A stretch of DNA of 64,000 nt from Chelydra serpentina (GCA_037349315.1 JBAIAC010000059.1:20492501-20556500), one strand, 5' to 3'. Positions 1-12,100 are shown, counted from the first letter of the stretch. Made by a program: numbers and translations. The notes: a model not told the origin generated them from the sequence alone.

Positions 1-692
1 TGGTGCCCTATGCCTCCACAGGGGTGTGCAGGGGGGCCCCAGGCCTCCACGGGGGGAGGGGGGGGGTTGCAGGGGTGGCTGGCCCCAGGCCTCCATGGGG
101 GGGGGAGCGGGGGGGGGGGGGGGGCTGGCCCCAGGCCTCCACGGGGGGTAACGGGGTTGGCCACTTCCTGCGGGAAGTGACCTGACCCCAGCCTGCTCCG
201 TTCCCCTGGCTCCCAGCTGCGCCACCGGCGAGGGCAGGGGAGCGGTTCCCCTCTTCCCCCAAGCCTGGGAGCCAGGGGAGCGGAGCAGGCTGGGGCCAGG
301 TCACTTCCCACAGGAAGTGGCCAACCTCCACACACACCCCCACCCTCCCGGGAGGCCTGGGGCCAGCTTCCCCCCTCCAGCCGAGGCTTGTGGGGGAGAG
401 GTGAACCGACCCCCAGCATTCACCAGCAGCGCAGCTGGGAGCCAGGGGAAAGGAGCAGGCTGGGGCCGGGTCGCTCCACTTACCTTGCGGTGAGTACGCA
501 GTCTTCAGGGGAGTGGGGGTGGGGCTGGGACAGAGCAGGGGCTGGAGCAGCACACAGCTGCACAGGGCACCAGGAAATTTTCCTGATGCCCTACGCAGCT
601 GCTCGCAGTGCCATGGGGTGGGGTGGGGGGGCGCACGGGGAGCTTGGCACGCTGCCCGGAAGAGCCCGTGGGCCACGAGTTTGAGACCCCTG
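1..692. repeat. GC-rich non-autonomous hAT MITE, right end only
   Basis: A very GC-rich block with poly-G runs (for example around 101-124) ends at GTTTGAGACCCCTG. This is the same terminal motif as the elements at 3507-3880 and 9807-10642. The left end lies outside the window, so its TSD cannot be tested. Both strands are open for long distances here only because of base composition. Confidence 0.6.
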
Positions 693-1999
693 CTATATAT
701 GGTAAAGGCTTAATTACTCAAGATTAATGATTGTATCACACACAGGGCCTGTCTGGAGGCTGTTTTGCCATTTAGATCTCCAGATTTTACAACCCATTTC
801 CTAAACAAACTAATATGGAATCACAGCAGTTTCCAGAAAATGTTAGATGCAGACAGCTACCCTGAACACCAGGATGTTTTATGCACGACCTTTATTACTG
901 GACTACGTTTTGGACTGTATGATACTTGCAGTAGGACATTTTTGCTTTTACTCTGATATTACGAATACTGTTTTGGTTCTTTACTTTGTGATCTTTATGG
1001 TTGGCATTCAGCTGGACTACTTAAGACTTAAGTGCCGGACACCACAATTCTTTTGAATTTCTGCTCTCTTTCCTTTGATTTGCATCTTACTGAATCACCA
1101 TCTAAACTGGAATAGGTAGATGGCAGGGCCTATACATTCTGGGTGTGGACGTGCTAAAGGGCAATTGGTCCAGTGAGAGTTCAGAATCCAGTAGGGTAAC
1201 ACCTCTGAGTATTTCTACATTCGAGTCAGTCTAAAAGGTTTTGATTTCAAAGATTCATTTACTGTCTTAAGACACTGCTCTATATCACTAATGAGACAGG
1301 TTGCTAAAACTCCTAAGCATTTTGAACTTGAATACCAACTTATGTTTCATTCTACAGGAATTGTAATACTGCAACTGAATTTTAGATAGTTTAAACAGCA
1401 CACTGGGTAGAAAGTTATATGGAGACAAGTTCCCTGGTTTCGTAATTATTATTACACTCAAGTTACTCCAGTGAGTCAATAGTATCACTGAATATTTCTG
1501 TGGCACTGCTATCTAACCTTATCCAGGAGACCTGTACTCAAATAGATTTTCAGCTCTCGTTTGAAAGAAGTTTCTAGGCCTTTTCCTTAAGGAAAAACGT
1601 TGTTATAGAAGACAATGTACACTGATGGCAAGGGATGGAAGCATGCCACTTTTTTCCTAATCGTGTGTTACCTAGTCACTTTATACAGCTACCTGTGGAG
1701 CTAGTGAAAGCTAGAGCCACAGAACCCTACATTTTGTTAAATTCCTAAGCATATTTGTGAGGGAGTGAGATAGGCGGGAAAGTGCTATGCAGGGTTAGTC
1801 TATAGGAGTATAATGTAGTAGTCTCATTCCGCAGGCAAGTTAGTGATAGAAAGGTAAAGGGAGGTGTAATTTGATCTGTATAAATCTACAGAATCATAGT
1901 TTTGATGGTGTCACTCTGTTGCATGGCAGGAGCAACTTGCTGCCCCCTCCCAGCCCCCAGCTCCTCCAGTTGCTGGAATTTTAATACAATTTTGTTGGA

Positions 2000-2990
2000 A
2001 ATGGATCAAGTTCGATATCACTTGAAAGTCCTCTTCCCCACAAACACAATGGTACCAAACATGACAAACCCAGAACAAGTGTTAATTATGCTTCCATACA
2101 GGGATGCGTTGCTTACATAAAAGAAGATACTGATCTTTGGTAATGCTAGGGAAGTTAGCCTTGACATGTAGGACTGAACACATTTATTCATCAAAGTCAT
2201 CAGTGTCATCTCCATCTAGACATAGTTCTCACTGATTCTTGTCTGCACGCCACACATCTCTGTACAAGGCAGGCTGCTGGCCAAACATTTGCAGGGTGGT
2301 GTGCATCTGGTCTTTGTTCACAAGCATTTGATTAGCTGAAGGACTGATACTGGACTGCATGGTATTTCACACGTAACTAGTGTGCTCAGTCCATCCGCCA
2401 AGACCAATCCATGCCAGATAAGGGAGGGTAGTTTTGGACGTACTCAATCATTCCAGAGCTATTCCGTTGCTTGATAATTTGCCCTGATACCTGAGACGTT
2501 TGTAGAGTCAATGATTTTGTATTGGACAGGTGCAATACCATGGAGTCTCTTCTTTCTGATAACATTTTTAGTTGATTCCTTTGCATGTGTGTCTACAGGA
2601 GATGGACTTCATCATAGGTCCAGTATGCTCTTGGTAGCATTAGAATGAAATGTTCAGCCAAATCTCAGCAGGTGTTAGTTCCTAGTTTGTCAAGAACTTG
2701 CATCTCAGCCATACTATCTATCTATGATTGCTATGCTGAAAGGCCTCTGCTAGCATAAGGTACTGACCATGTTGTCAGTAGGTTCTGGTTTAGGAAGACC
2801 ATGCAAGATGTGCATTAATTTGCTTTTTGCTGAGCACATATGCAGTGTTCTGTCTTATTTGAAGATTTGTTCCTCTTCAATCCCATTCAAAGCACATAAT
2901 TCTTAGCTCTTAGTACTTAGCCTCCACATCAGCCATCCCCACCACTTTCCCATTCATCAGAGCCTCAACAAGGCAATTCTGAACTCTAGC
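2000..2990 (-). pseudogene. Possible decayed protein-coding relic, family unknown
   Basis: Read on the minus strand, this stretch gives broken, protein-like segments in shifting frames. One near 2630-2590 reads LPRAYWTYDEVHLL. Another near 2585-2470 includes NVIRKKRLHGIAPVQYKI. A further one near 2365-2240 includes ANQMLVNKDQMHTTLQMFGQ. Frameshifts and stops separate them and no introns are evident. The order is consistent with one old intronless insertion (processed pseudogene or retroelement), but I do not recognise the family and the resemblance to protein may be chance. Confidence 0.25.
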
Positions 2991-3419
2991 GGAGTCTCAC
3001 AATTTGCAGTTAAAAAAAAAAAAAAATCAGTATGACAAAAACAAAATTATTTCTGTTGATTTTACCTGGTGACACAACACATTACATGCATTACTGCTGT
3101 AGCACTCGATATAATATGCAATGTCATATGCATGGGCCTCTTTTACTTAACACATTCTCACTAAGTGTGACTGCATCATACAGATTCTCACCTGTCATGT
3201 TGAAACTGTGCTTAATGGATACTTCTGCACTTCCAGCTTACCCTAAAGAAGCCAGTGTTTCTCTCAAAATGCAGGCCATGGGACATAGCATAAGAATTTT
3301 CCTCCGGGGCAGATTGGGGTGGGGGAGTGAGGGGGTTTCGCCGTCCTCTGCAGCATGGGGTCACTTGGTGGAGGATTCTCTGCACCTTGAAGGCTTTAAA
3401 CCATGATTTGAAGACTTCA

Positions 3420-3935
3420 ATAGCTCAGGTCATAGGTGAGAGGATTATTGCAGGAGTGGGTGGGTGAGATTCTGTGGCCTGCGTTGTGCAGCAGGTCAGA
3501 CTAGATCAGGGGTCTCAAACACACAGCTCTTCCCTGAGGCCCGCCGGGCTCCCCACGCCCCCCCCCTTAAAAAAAAAATTTTGTAAACCCCCAGGCAGTT
3601 CCTGCCGCCAGACAGTTGTTCCGGCGGCGGGAACTACCTGGGGGTAAAAAATTTTTTTTTTAAATTAAAATTGGGGGTGCGGGGAGCCCAGCAGGCCGCA
3701 GGGAAGAGCTTCGCAGTTTCTGGGAGGGAGGGGGGAGGAGCGGGAAGCCGTGCCCACAGGGGAGAAGGTGGAGAAGGGGCGGGGCCTAATGGAAGTGGTG
3801 GAGTGGGGGCAGGGCCGGGGGCAGCGAGGGGGCGGGGTCAGTGATGCGGCCCTCGTGGTAATTTGAGTTTGAAACCCCTGGACTAGATGATCATAATGGT
3901 CCCTTCTGACCTTAAAGTCTATGAGTCTTGCCCAC
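3420..3935 (+). repeat. CR1-type LINE 3' tail, split by a MITE
   Basis: The left part (about 3420-3506) ends GCAGGTCAGACTAGAT. The right part (3881-3935) continues with GATGATCATAATGGTCCC and a CTATGAGTCT terminus. Together they read like the 3' end of a CR1/L3-type LINE ('...tgatctagatgacc...' family tail with a short terminal repeat). The element at 3507-3880 sits inside it, so this tail is the older insertion. Confidence 0.6.
3507..3880. mobile_element. hAT MITE (CAGGGGTCTCAAAC family)
   Basis: The 374-bp element starts CAGGGGTCTCAAAC and ends GTTTGAAACCCCTG (near-perfect terminal inverted repeats). It is flanked by an exact 8-bp TSD, GACTAGAT, at 3499-3506 and 3881-3888. Eight-base TSDs and CAG-type ends are characteristic of hAT transposons. 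The body is GC-rich with a central palindrome around 3590-3650 (CCCCCAGGCAGTTCC / GGAACTACCTGGGGG). It has no coding capacity. Confidence 0.9.
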
Positions 3936-4882
3936 ACCTGGCACTTGTCCCAGCATCTTCAACTTTTTCATAATGCTTAATGTACTTCCTCTCCAACTTT
4001 GCCAAACTCAGTTTATGGATGCACATAAGGTGCCACTGAGCGCTGTGTTTAACGAGGCCTCTGCAGCAGCACTCTCCAAGGATTTAGCTACTAGCTGGTA
4101 CTTAGTCTCCCCATTGATGCCTTAAAAATTATCAAGACCAAAGTAAAAACAAGGATTCTGTAATAAATGACTTAGGGACTGTAATTATGTTACGTAATGT
4201 ATGTTATGTATGTGCATACCATTTGCAGACAGATTTCACTAATTTCTGGCTGGGTGCTAACATCTTATCCAGTGCCTCATTACAACTCTTTTGGCATAAT
4301 AAACAAAGTGATAATGAAAACCACCGATACGCTTCTTTTTTACCAATGATGGCAAATAAACTTGAAGCCCTCCTTCCATTTATAGTAATCTGTAATATTT
4401 AAAAAAAAAATTCACCAGGTATCATGTTCTGAGCATTAACTGGTAACAGTGTTGTCAGCAGAGGACCACAATTTAACTTGTGAGGGCTGCATGTTTGACA
4501 TGCCTGTGTTAAAGTATAATTAAAAGATCTTGATTTTTAAACATTTTCTCAAACATACATCTACATAATTGGTCTAGATCTGTCTTGTTTGGTACCCTTG
4601 TACTCATGGGAGAAAGGACTTTTGAATGATACCCAACTCAGCCCATTTCCAATGGAATTATATTATCAACATTTCCACCAACTAGAGGACCTGGGAGCCG
4701 GGTGGGGAGGAAAGGAAGGCAGCAAGTCCCTGCTCCCCCACCATGCTGCAGAGTGACACTACTGAAATTATGATTCCACACAGATTTTTAAGAATGAAAT
4801 GACACCTCCCCCTTACCTTTCTATCAACCTGCCCACAGAATTACACACTCCCAGACTAGTTCCATCTCAGCTAAATACTCTG

Positions 4883-5445
4883 TGTCACAGAGTGTGGGGG
4901 AGTCCGGCCCTGCACCCCTCTTCCCCGGATTCACTGGGAGTCTCAGTCAGACAGTAGAACAGAAGGTTTATTAGAGATGCCAGGAACACAGTCCAAACAG
5001 AGCTTGTCAGTACAACCAGGACCCCTCAGTCGGGCCCTTCCGGGGGGCAGGGAGCTTAGACCCCAGCCTGGGGCTCTCTGCATTTCACCCCACAGCTCCA
5101 AAAGGGGGGGCAGGGAGGCCAGACCCTGTCTGCGCTTCCCTGTATGTTCCCCAGCCAGCTCCAAACTGAAACTGTCCAGCCCCTCCTCTCTCCTTTGTCT
5201 CCTTCCCGGGCCAGGAGGTCACCTGATCCTTTTGTTCGAACACCTTTAGCTCTCACCTTTGCAGGGGAGGGGCCGGGGCCATCAGTTGCTAAGAGACAGA
5301 GTGTCAGCCATTCTCTGTGTCCAGGCCCCTCTGTAACACTCATGCACCCTTGTCCCACCACCTAGATACTCAAGCACTACATAGGGAAACGAGGCACCCA
5401 CACAGTACTCAGGGAAAACATTAACAACAGTCCTAGTTCGTCACA
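4883..5445 (-). repeat. Solo LTR of an endogenous retrovirus
   Basis: Read on the minus strand, the element begins TGTGACGAAC and ends GTGTGACA-like (TG...CA ends). It is flanked by an exact 5-bp TSD, CTCTG, at 4878-4882 and 5446-5450. A minus-strand AATAAA-type poly(A) signal followed by TGTCTGACTGAGACTC (around 4970-4935) marks the R/U5 region. No internal retroviral sequence adjoins it, so it is a solo LTR left by LTR-LTR recombination. Recalled turtle LTR families look the same, but the class of retrovirus is not determinable here. Confidence 0.85.
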
Positions 5446-5519
5446 CTCTGCTGACCAGTTAATGTGATTTTTGGGCCAAAGGAAAGACACTCAAAAGTAT
5501 GATGCAGAATGGTCTAGTG

Positions 5520-5980
5520 CAGTGTTTCACAAAGTATGGTACTTGTACCCCTGGTGGTACGCGAAAGGGTTTCAAGGGGTACGTGGCAGAATTTTTTATT
5601 TTACTTTATCATAGGTGGGTTTTTTTAGCAGCAGAAAACAATTCACTAAAATGTAATATATAAGAATGGTGTACACTTGTACAGTAGAAACAGACACAGG
5701 TTTACATTGTAAACAACAACATGTAATAGCACAGCAGAGCCGACGCAAACCATGTGTGAGCGTTACCGCGGCTTGGGCAATACACTTGCCTTTGTGGCAT
5801 GCGCAGAAGTCATACTGACGGATAAAAGTGAATAACTACTCGTAGTAATCTAAAGATCGTAGCAAGTACATACTTGGTGTGTATTAATATGCACAATTTT
5901 TCTCTTTGTATATACATATATAGTGAATTCATATAATTCTGAAATTAAAATACGCTGGTTTAGTTAGGTTAGTGAAGAAA

Positions 5981-6018
<38 letters not shown>

Positions 6019-6294
6019 TATCTGCCAGACTGTTGATTCACTTCTATTTTAATTATTTCTAGTGCTATTTCTATATGTAGCTATTATTTCTATTAAAATT
6101 TGTTTCAAATGTATGTAATATAATTTTGTATTTATTTCTAATAAACATTTAATCCAGAATGAAACGAATTAGGAGTGTGTTATAAAAATGTGGCTACCCC
6201 ACACCCCCAAATTATCTTCACCGGAGAAGGGGTACACCAGTAAGACAAATGTTTCAAAAGGGGTACGCAACTGTTGTAAGTTTGGGAAACACTG
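5520..6294. mobile_element. Non-autonomous hAT element, 775 bp
   Basis: The left end is CAGTGTTTCACAAAGT. The right end, read inverted, is CAGTGTTTCCCAAACT. An exact 8-bp TSD, GTCTAGTG, lies at 5512-5519 and 6295-6302. Both ends carry GGTAC-rich subterminal repeats (GTACCCCTGGTGGTACG; GGGGTACACC). The interior is AT-rich and non-coding and includes an (AG)n microsatellite. Confidence 0.9.
5982..6013 (+). repeat. (AG)n microsatellite
   Basis: About 16 uninterrupted AG dinucleotides inside the hAT element at 5520-6294. Confidence 0.95.
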
Positions 6295-7281
6295 GTCTAG
6301 TGAAAAGAAAATAAGAAAGAAATAACCAAGCATAGGATTGAGAACAAGGAAGTCCTGAATTCCTGATCCCCACTGACAGTGGACGCAGGCTTTAAAAACT
6401 CCCCTGCGGTAACTCATTGATGTCAGCATGGTTATTATACTAAGTTTTAATACAATAGATACACATTATTTTTACTCATTTCACCTGCCTTTAAATGGCA
6501 ACTTTGTACTTTGATGGAAAGGTTCATGTAAATTTGAAGTTAAAGTACCCATTGTATGCTCTGCTGAACTGCTATTCTGAATAGCTCTGGCACCAATACA
6601 CTGTGCAAACTATTCCTTTTAATCAGCAATGGAAGAACACCGATGCCAAAACTATAGTAAGGATTAGCCCTTTCCTACAGAGAATGCCATTAGCTTCATG
6701 AAGTATGATGCCAATTCCACCCTCCTCCTCTCCCTAATCTGACATGCAGCTGGTTATCTGGCACAGCAGGGTGAAGGGGGGGGGGGGGGGGCGGAAGACA
6801 GACTGCACAGACCTATGTACCCTGTAGCAGCTGCCTGCAAGGTGCTTATCTCTTTGTAGCATGCCTGCCCTTATGTAGCGCAAGTGTGAACTTGGGATAC
6901 ATCCCACTGATTATCTGTGATGGCTGATTTTGCCAGTAACTGTAAAGGCAAGCATTCCAACATACCCTCCCCGTCACATGAATTAAAACTGGTCCAAGAT
7001 CTCTTCATGTCTGATATTAGGATTTATCACGTTACAGCCAGAGAGTCAAATGAACAAGGACACCTACACAAAGTAGCAAACATCCATGTAAAAAAACCAC
7101 AACAACACTCTACTTAAGTTTTGTTCGGTTACAAAATTATGCAATGCAAGCGACTTCTTTCTATATTACATGTAGTATGTTAATCAGATATGTCCTCTTA
7201 GGACCTGAATCATTAGACTACATCCTGCCCTTGCAGGGAGTAAGCTTGACCAAAAAAGTTCTCTTTTTATGAACAGATATA

Positions 7282-7342
7282 GGGCAGATCTTCCAAAGGC
7301 ATAATAGGTAGTTGGGCACCTGGTGCCTTTGAAATCCTGCCC
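7282..7342. repeat. Short hairpin MITE
   Basis: GGGCAGATCTTCCAAAGGCA is mirrored by TGCCTTTGAAATCCTGCCC, forming an imperfect 61-bp palindrome typical of tiny foldback MITEs in reptile genomes. Confidence 0.45.
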
Positions 7343-9806
7343 TGAGCAGGCAGCATTCATAGATAGGGTAGTTACATAGTTGCTGATGGTGTTTAATGTA
7401 ACAGATACTATGATGATGGATATTTTATATGCACTACTACGTGACAATGAATTTCTGTCCAAAATAAGAGGAGTCCTTTCCCCTTTTTCTAACCTATTTT
7501 CCTCAAATGTGCTGCCAAATGTCTTCCACTTCATTTTTGGGAAACACTTGAGTGAACAGATGGGGACTAGAATGCTAGCTTATTTAGATCAACAGAAAGC
7601 TCTCAGCTTTCCATTGATCCATATTATTTCCAGTGAAAGAACCCCAATATCCTCCAGTCTGCTTTTGTGACAGCCAGTGAAAGACAGCAAGAACTGAACT
7701 AAACACGAGTGCCACAAAGATCCATATATGAAAATTATGATCCACTTAATATTTCAGTGCAAGTTTATAAACAGTGTGTTTGTTTTTACTCCTGGTTAGT
7801 TGAAATGTCTGGTTCAACCCTGGTTCAACTCTGAGTTAGTTGAAATGCCTATTATTTTGGGATCTAGTGAATCATCACAAGTGAGATATGCCATAAACTG
7901 GTCTATGTAACAGAATTTCTAGTTCCAGTGAGAATGTAATGCTCCCACATCCAACAACACTTAAGTGTACAACTTTCACAAAATCCAGAGGAAACCAATT
8001 TACCATAAGAAGTTCAAATCTGGCTACTTTTAGGACATCTGAATTCCATCTGGTAGATTAATTTAAGGAGACATTCATGCCTACCGCAAAAATCACAGCT
8101 TCAAGAAAGAAATACCCCTATGAAAATAGCCTAAAGCTTCTACTCTTGCACTTTTCAATTATTCACCAAAAAATTATTTCCCCCCTCGCTAATCAGCAAT
8201 TAAGTAGTCACATTTCTGGAGCAATGTGAACACATTCATAAGAGTATGTAGCCTCTTACAAACGGTAAGTTTATTGTTCAGAAATACAGACTATGTTTCA
8301 GATATCCTCTCCAGATTAATCTCCCAAGGAGAATCGTGTAAGTTCTAGTTTTGCTGCTCCTAGTTAGTGCTGTTTGCAGCTCTAGAGTGAAATGAGCTTT
8401 AGTTAATTTTTACTGCTTCTGCTAGACTGTGCAAAATACTGTTATACTAAAAATTAAATCAGTAGTACTAGAGGAGAAAGGGAAGCAGAGAACACATTAA
8501 AAGGAAAAAGGAGGAAAACTGAGTAAAAAGATAGGTAGAGGAAGAGAGGAAAGCAAAAAAGTTATCTTTTACAAGTGCCTTAAATGATTTAGTCATTTAA
8601 TAGACATTATATAGTATTAAAAAAACCAGGAAAGCTTTCAGGTGGATTGTCTTCACGGCAAAGTTCACGCAAGTTGAAATATAGCCAGTCTCTCTTTTGT
8701 TAATTAGACAACTATATGATCGTTAAGGCCCTGTTCCTCCCATGCATGCTATGTCACAGGAAGGAGTGAAATCTCTTCAAGAGACTTTTACTAGTTTTAC
8801 TCACCTCAATGAATTCCTCTCTTTTTCCACCCAAGGAGTAGGTTGGTCCCAAACTGACCAATCTCAAGGATCCTGTGGGAAGCTTGTACCTCCACACTGT
8901 TCCCCACTGCCAGCTCCTTGAAAGCAGTTCTACCAATGACTTCCACTGACTGTGGTAGCCCCTGGATTAGTACCACAAAGGATACACACTGGGTTGTCTT
9001 CTGCCAGAGGGAAAATTCAGTGTGCACTCCCCTAATCCAGTCTACACTCTTCTGCTTCTCCTCCACATAGCACCCATTTTCCCATGTGCAAACCAGACAC
9101 AGATGAACACCATTCTCAAGGCACAGTGGGTATTAAAACAGTACCCTCAAGGGATTTGACACCTGTCCCTTTTCAGCACACGGTAGGGGGAAAATGCATG
9201 TATGAAATTTGGTGGGGGACAGATAACCTAGGTTTGAAACTAAACTCTGGGGAGAAGTTTGAAAGAAAATAGCCTGAAAAAGGCAGAAAAGTATGAGCAG
9301 CATCTGGAGACACAGGGAATAGCATCATAAGATACAAAGTATGCCTAAAAACAGGCTCTTGGCATTTTTTCTGGATTTTACATTAAGCTAAAAATTCAAG
9401 AGAAACTTGTTTAAAAATGTTCAGGGGAAGTCTTATGTTTCCTGTGTCTCTAGCAGCAGCTCTCACTTTCTTGTCTAGGTACATTCCATCAAGATGATAC
9501 TGTATTTGGGTTGAGTTATCAGTGCGTACTTTAAAGAAGTGCAATGGAATATAAGTTTCCATAGCAAAAATATGGCTGTTAACTGTCTTCACTTTCAGGG
9601 TGGAGATTAGTAGTTTAAAAAAAAAAAAAGTTATTTGATACCTCTATTTGGAAGAGTTGTGCTGCTGGGAGATAAGTGTCGTTAACCATACAGAGAAAGA
9701 TTTGAGTTTAAGAAACTTATTTTGATGATTTTAAGCATGAAACCAGTCTTGCAATACTGTCCCCCGCCCGAGAGTGCCTTTAAAATGCTGATAGCTATTT
9801 CTAAAG

Positions 9807-10642
9807 CAGGGGTCTCAAACTCAAATGACCACGAGGGCCACATGAGGACTAGTGCATTGGCCCGAGAGCCGCATCACTGATACCACTCTCTCACTTCCCC
9901 CCGTCCCCACTCCACCCCTTCCATGAGGCCCCGCCCCTGCCCCCCCTCCTCCCCTGAACACGCGACTCCCCGCTCTTTCCCCCTCCCTCCTGGAAAGCCC
10001 TAAGCGCCGCCAACAGCTGTTTGGCGGCGGGAAGCGCCTGGAGGTAGGCGGGGGGAGCTTGGCAGCCGCAGAAAATAACCCCGCGGGCTGCATGTTTGAG
10101 ACCCCTGCCTTAGGTGAATAAAATATATATACTCAGTAATGCACCTCACTCAAAAGGACAAAACATGCACTTAATTAGATTTACTTCTGTTAAAGCCCCC
10201 CCGCTGCACTGGGCTGCGCCCCCACTCCACCCCTGCTCCACTTCTTCCCACCCCTTCCCCAAAGTCCCCACCCCAACTCTGCCCCCTGCCTACCCTTAAT
10301 ACAACCCCTTCCCCAAATCCCCACCTCTTCTCCCCCTCCTCTCCCGTGCACGCGGCTTCCCGCTCCTCCCCTCTCCCTCCCGGAAACCGCTAAGCTGCCA
10401 AACAGCTGTTTGGCGGCGGGAACTGCCTGGAGGTAGGTAGAGGAGTGGGGAGCAGTGCGAGCGGGGGGGGGGGGGGGAGAGAGGAGGCAGGGAGCTTAGC
10501 GGACACAGAAAATAACTCGGGAGGGGGCGGGGGTGAGGGGAGTTTGGTGGTCACAGGAAGTAACACCGGGGGAGGGGGGGAGCACGGGGAGCTTGGCGGG
10601 CCGCAGGGAAGAGCTCTGCAGGCTGCATGTTTGAGATCCCTG
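9807..10642. mobile_element. Compound hAT MITE with one left and two right ends
   Basis: The left end CAGGGGTCTCAAACTC at 9807 is preceded by TTCTAAAG (9799-9806). The matching TSD TTCTAAAG is at 10643-10650, after a right end GTTTGAGATCCCTG. A second complete right end (GTTTGAGACCCCTG) occurs internally at 10107. It is followed by about 88 bp of AT-rich unrelated DNA and then a second GC-rich MITE body, both with GCTGTTTGGCGGCGGGAA cores at 10015-10032 and 10405-10422. The whole 836-bp unit therefore appears to have inserted together, or to have been rearranged in place. Confidence 0.75.
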
Positions 10643-10997
10643 TTCTAAAGCATTGGCCTGTGCAGGCACATGTTGCTGAAGCCCAATAGGTCTAAGAAAG
10701 GAGGAAGAAATTTAACTCAAAAACTTAGCTAATTTTACCTACATTATTCAGATCAGTTAAGGTAAAACCCTTCAGCAGCTCTTCAAAGCACCACTGTTCA
10801 CTATTAGCACCCTTACCAAACAGATGGAATGCTGCTTTTGCTGGAAAAACATGTCAGATCCAGTTGTCAAAATTAAGTAGTTGAAATGCTACTCTCCAAT
10901 TGTACCTCAATTCTGATAACTGAGCAACAGAATCAATGTACTATAGGAAGATGGAAACTCCTGCATCTCAGAGACCATTGTAATAAGAACAGCAAGC

Positions 10998-11155
10998 ATT
11001 TGCAAAGATAGCTGAGGCAAGAGCACAGAGTGTTGCAATAACATATTAGAGTTGGAGCTTGTCTACACAGTAGGGTATTTGCAAAGATAGCTGAGGCAAG
11101 AGCACGGAGTGTTGCAATAACATATTAGAGTTGGAGCTTGTCTACACAGTAGGGT
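10998..11155 (+). repeat. 79-bp direct tandem duplication
   Basis: The segment beginning ATTTGCAAAGATAGCTGAGG occurs twice in direct tandem (10998-11076 and 11077-11155) with a single mismatch (acagag/acggag). It carries the left terminus of the adjoining Harbinger-like MITE, so that terminus is present twice. Near identity implies a recent event. Confidence 0.95.
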
Positions 11156-11432
11156 AATGCACCGTGGGGGAGAATGGGAAGTGACTTCCCAACAGCACTA
11201 ACATGCTGGGAATTAATTGGTCCACACAGACCTTACTGGAGCACACTACAGGTTCCCTAGTCTAGTGCACCGTAACATAGCGCTGTTTGAAACAATACTA
11301 CATTAATGCGTGCTAGAGAACATTTACTGCGCTCCAGTACAGTCTACAAGGACCAAGTAAAAGGCGGTTAATTAGTGCACTTTTGAAATCAACCTTCCAT
11401 ACAGTGCACTACCCCACAGTGTAGATAAGCCC
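11134..11432. mobile_element. Harbinger-type MITE
   Basis: The left end GAGCTTGTCTACACAGTAGG and the right end, read inverted, GGGCTTATCTACACTGTGGG form terminal inverted repeats. They match the (T)GTCTACAC core of the autonomous Harbinger at 20232-25171. TTA follows on the right and TTG precedes on the left, compatible with a decayed 3-bp TSD. It is non-coding. Confidence 0.65.
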
Positions 11433-11719
11433 TTAAAACACACTGAAAGTATTTGGATTCTGAAGGAGAACTACATTATCTCTCAGTTCTGGAATCAGAT
11501 GGGTTGATTTGCATTTGAACTGGAAATCTAGGTCTCCATGAAATGGTCCAAAACTTAGTAAAACACACATTTCAGAGGCCATGTGATCTAAAGCTGGATT
11601 CCTTAGATGTGACCTAATTTGTTGTCTACTATTGTTAAATCTCTTAATGAAATGAAGATGTAGCACTATTCTATTCAGAGCTTCTTACTCATTATCTTGC
11701 ATCACCTAAATCATAAGAC

Positions 11720-11919
11720 CAGTGGCGTAGCCAGGTTTAAAGCACAGGGGGAGCGGAACTAAAAAAAAGGCGCCGGGAGCAAAAAAATAAAATAAAAATG
11801 CTCTGCTCCAGCTGCAGCGCAGGAGCAAAAGGCGCCGGAGCACAAAAAAGGCGACGCTTCTCTTCAGTGGGGGAGCGGCCGCTCCCCCTGCTCCCCCCCC
11901 CCCCCCGGCTACGCTACTG
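11720..11919. mobile_element. hAT MITE (CAGTGGCGTAGCC family)
   Basis: A 200-bp element from CAGTGGCGTAGCCAGG to CCGGCTACGCTACTG, with an exact 8-bp TSD CATAAGAC (11712-11719 and 11920-11927). The body repeats GGCGCC-containing motifs and includes the palindrome GGAGCGGCCGCTCC. It has no gene. Confidence 0.9.
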
Positions 11920-12081
11920 CATAAGACCTATCACATCCAGAGTTAAAATAGATTCTGTAAGATCAATCAGACAAAGGAAGAGAGTAGAAGCATTTTAAAA
12001 CATGTCTTGGGCAACAAGTTGTTTGTCATGGGTTTATTTTTCTTCCACAAAAAACTTGAATTTCCATTTTCATTAGCAATC

Positions 12082-12100
12082 GGGGGGGGGGGGGGGGGGG
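12082..12100 (+). repeat. Poly-G tract
   Basis: Nineteen consecutive G. Comparable tracts occur at 6776-6791 (G16), 10466-10478 (G) and 38219-38234 (C). Such runs are prone to sequencing error and could form G-quadruplexes. Confidence 0.9.

Noticed and set aside
8..676. 222-codon minus-strand frame at the left edge
   Set aside because: Pro/Gly/Ala-rich translation of a GC-rich MITE end; no recognisable domain.
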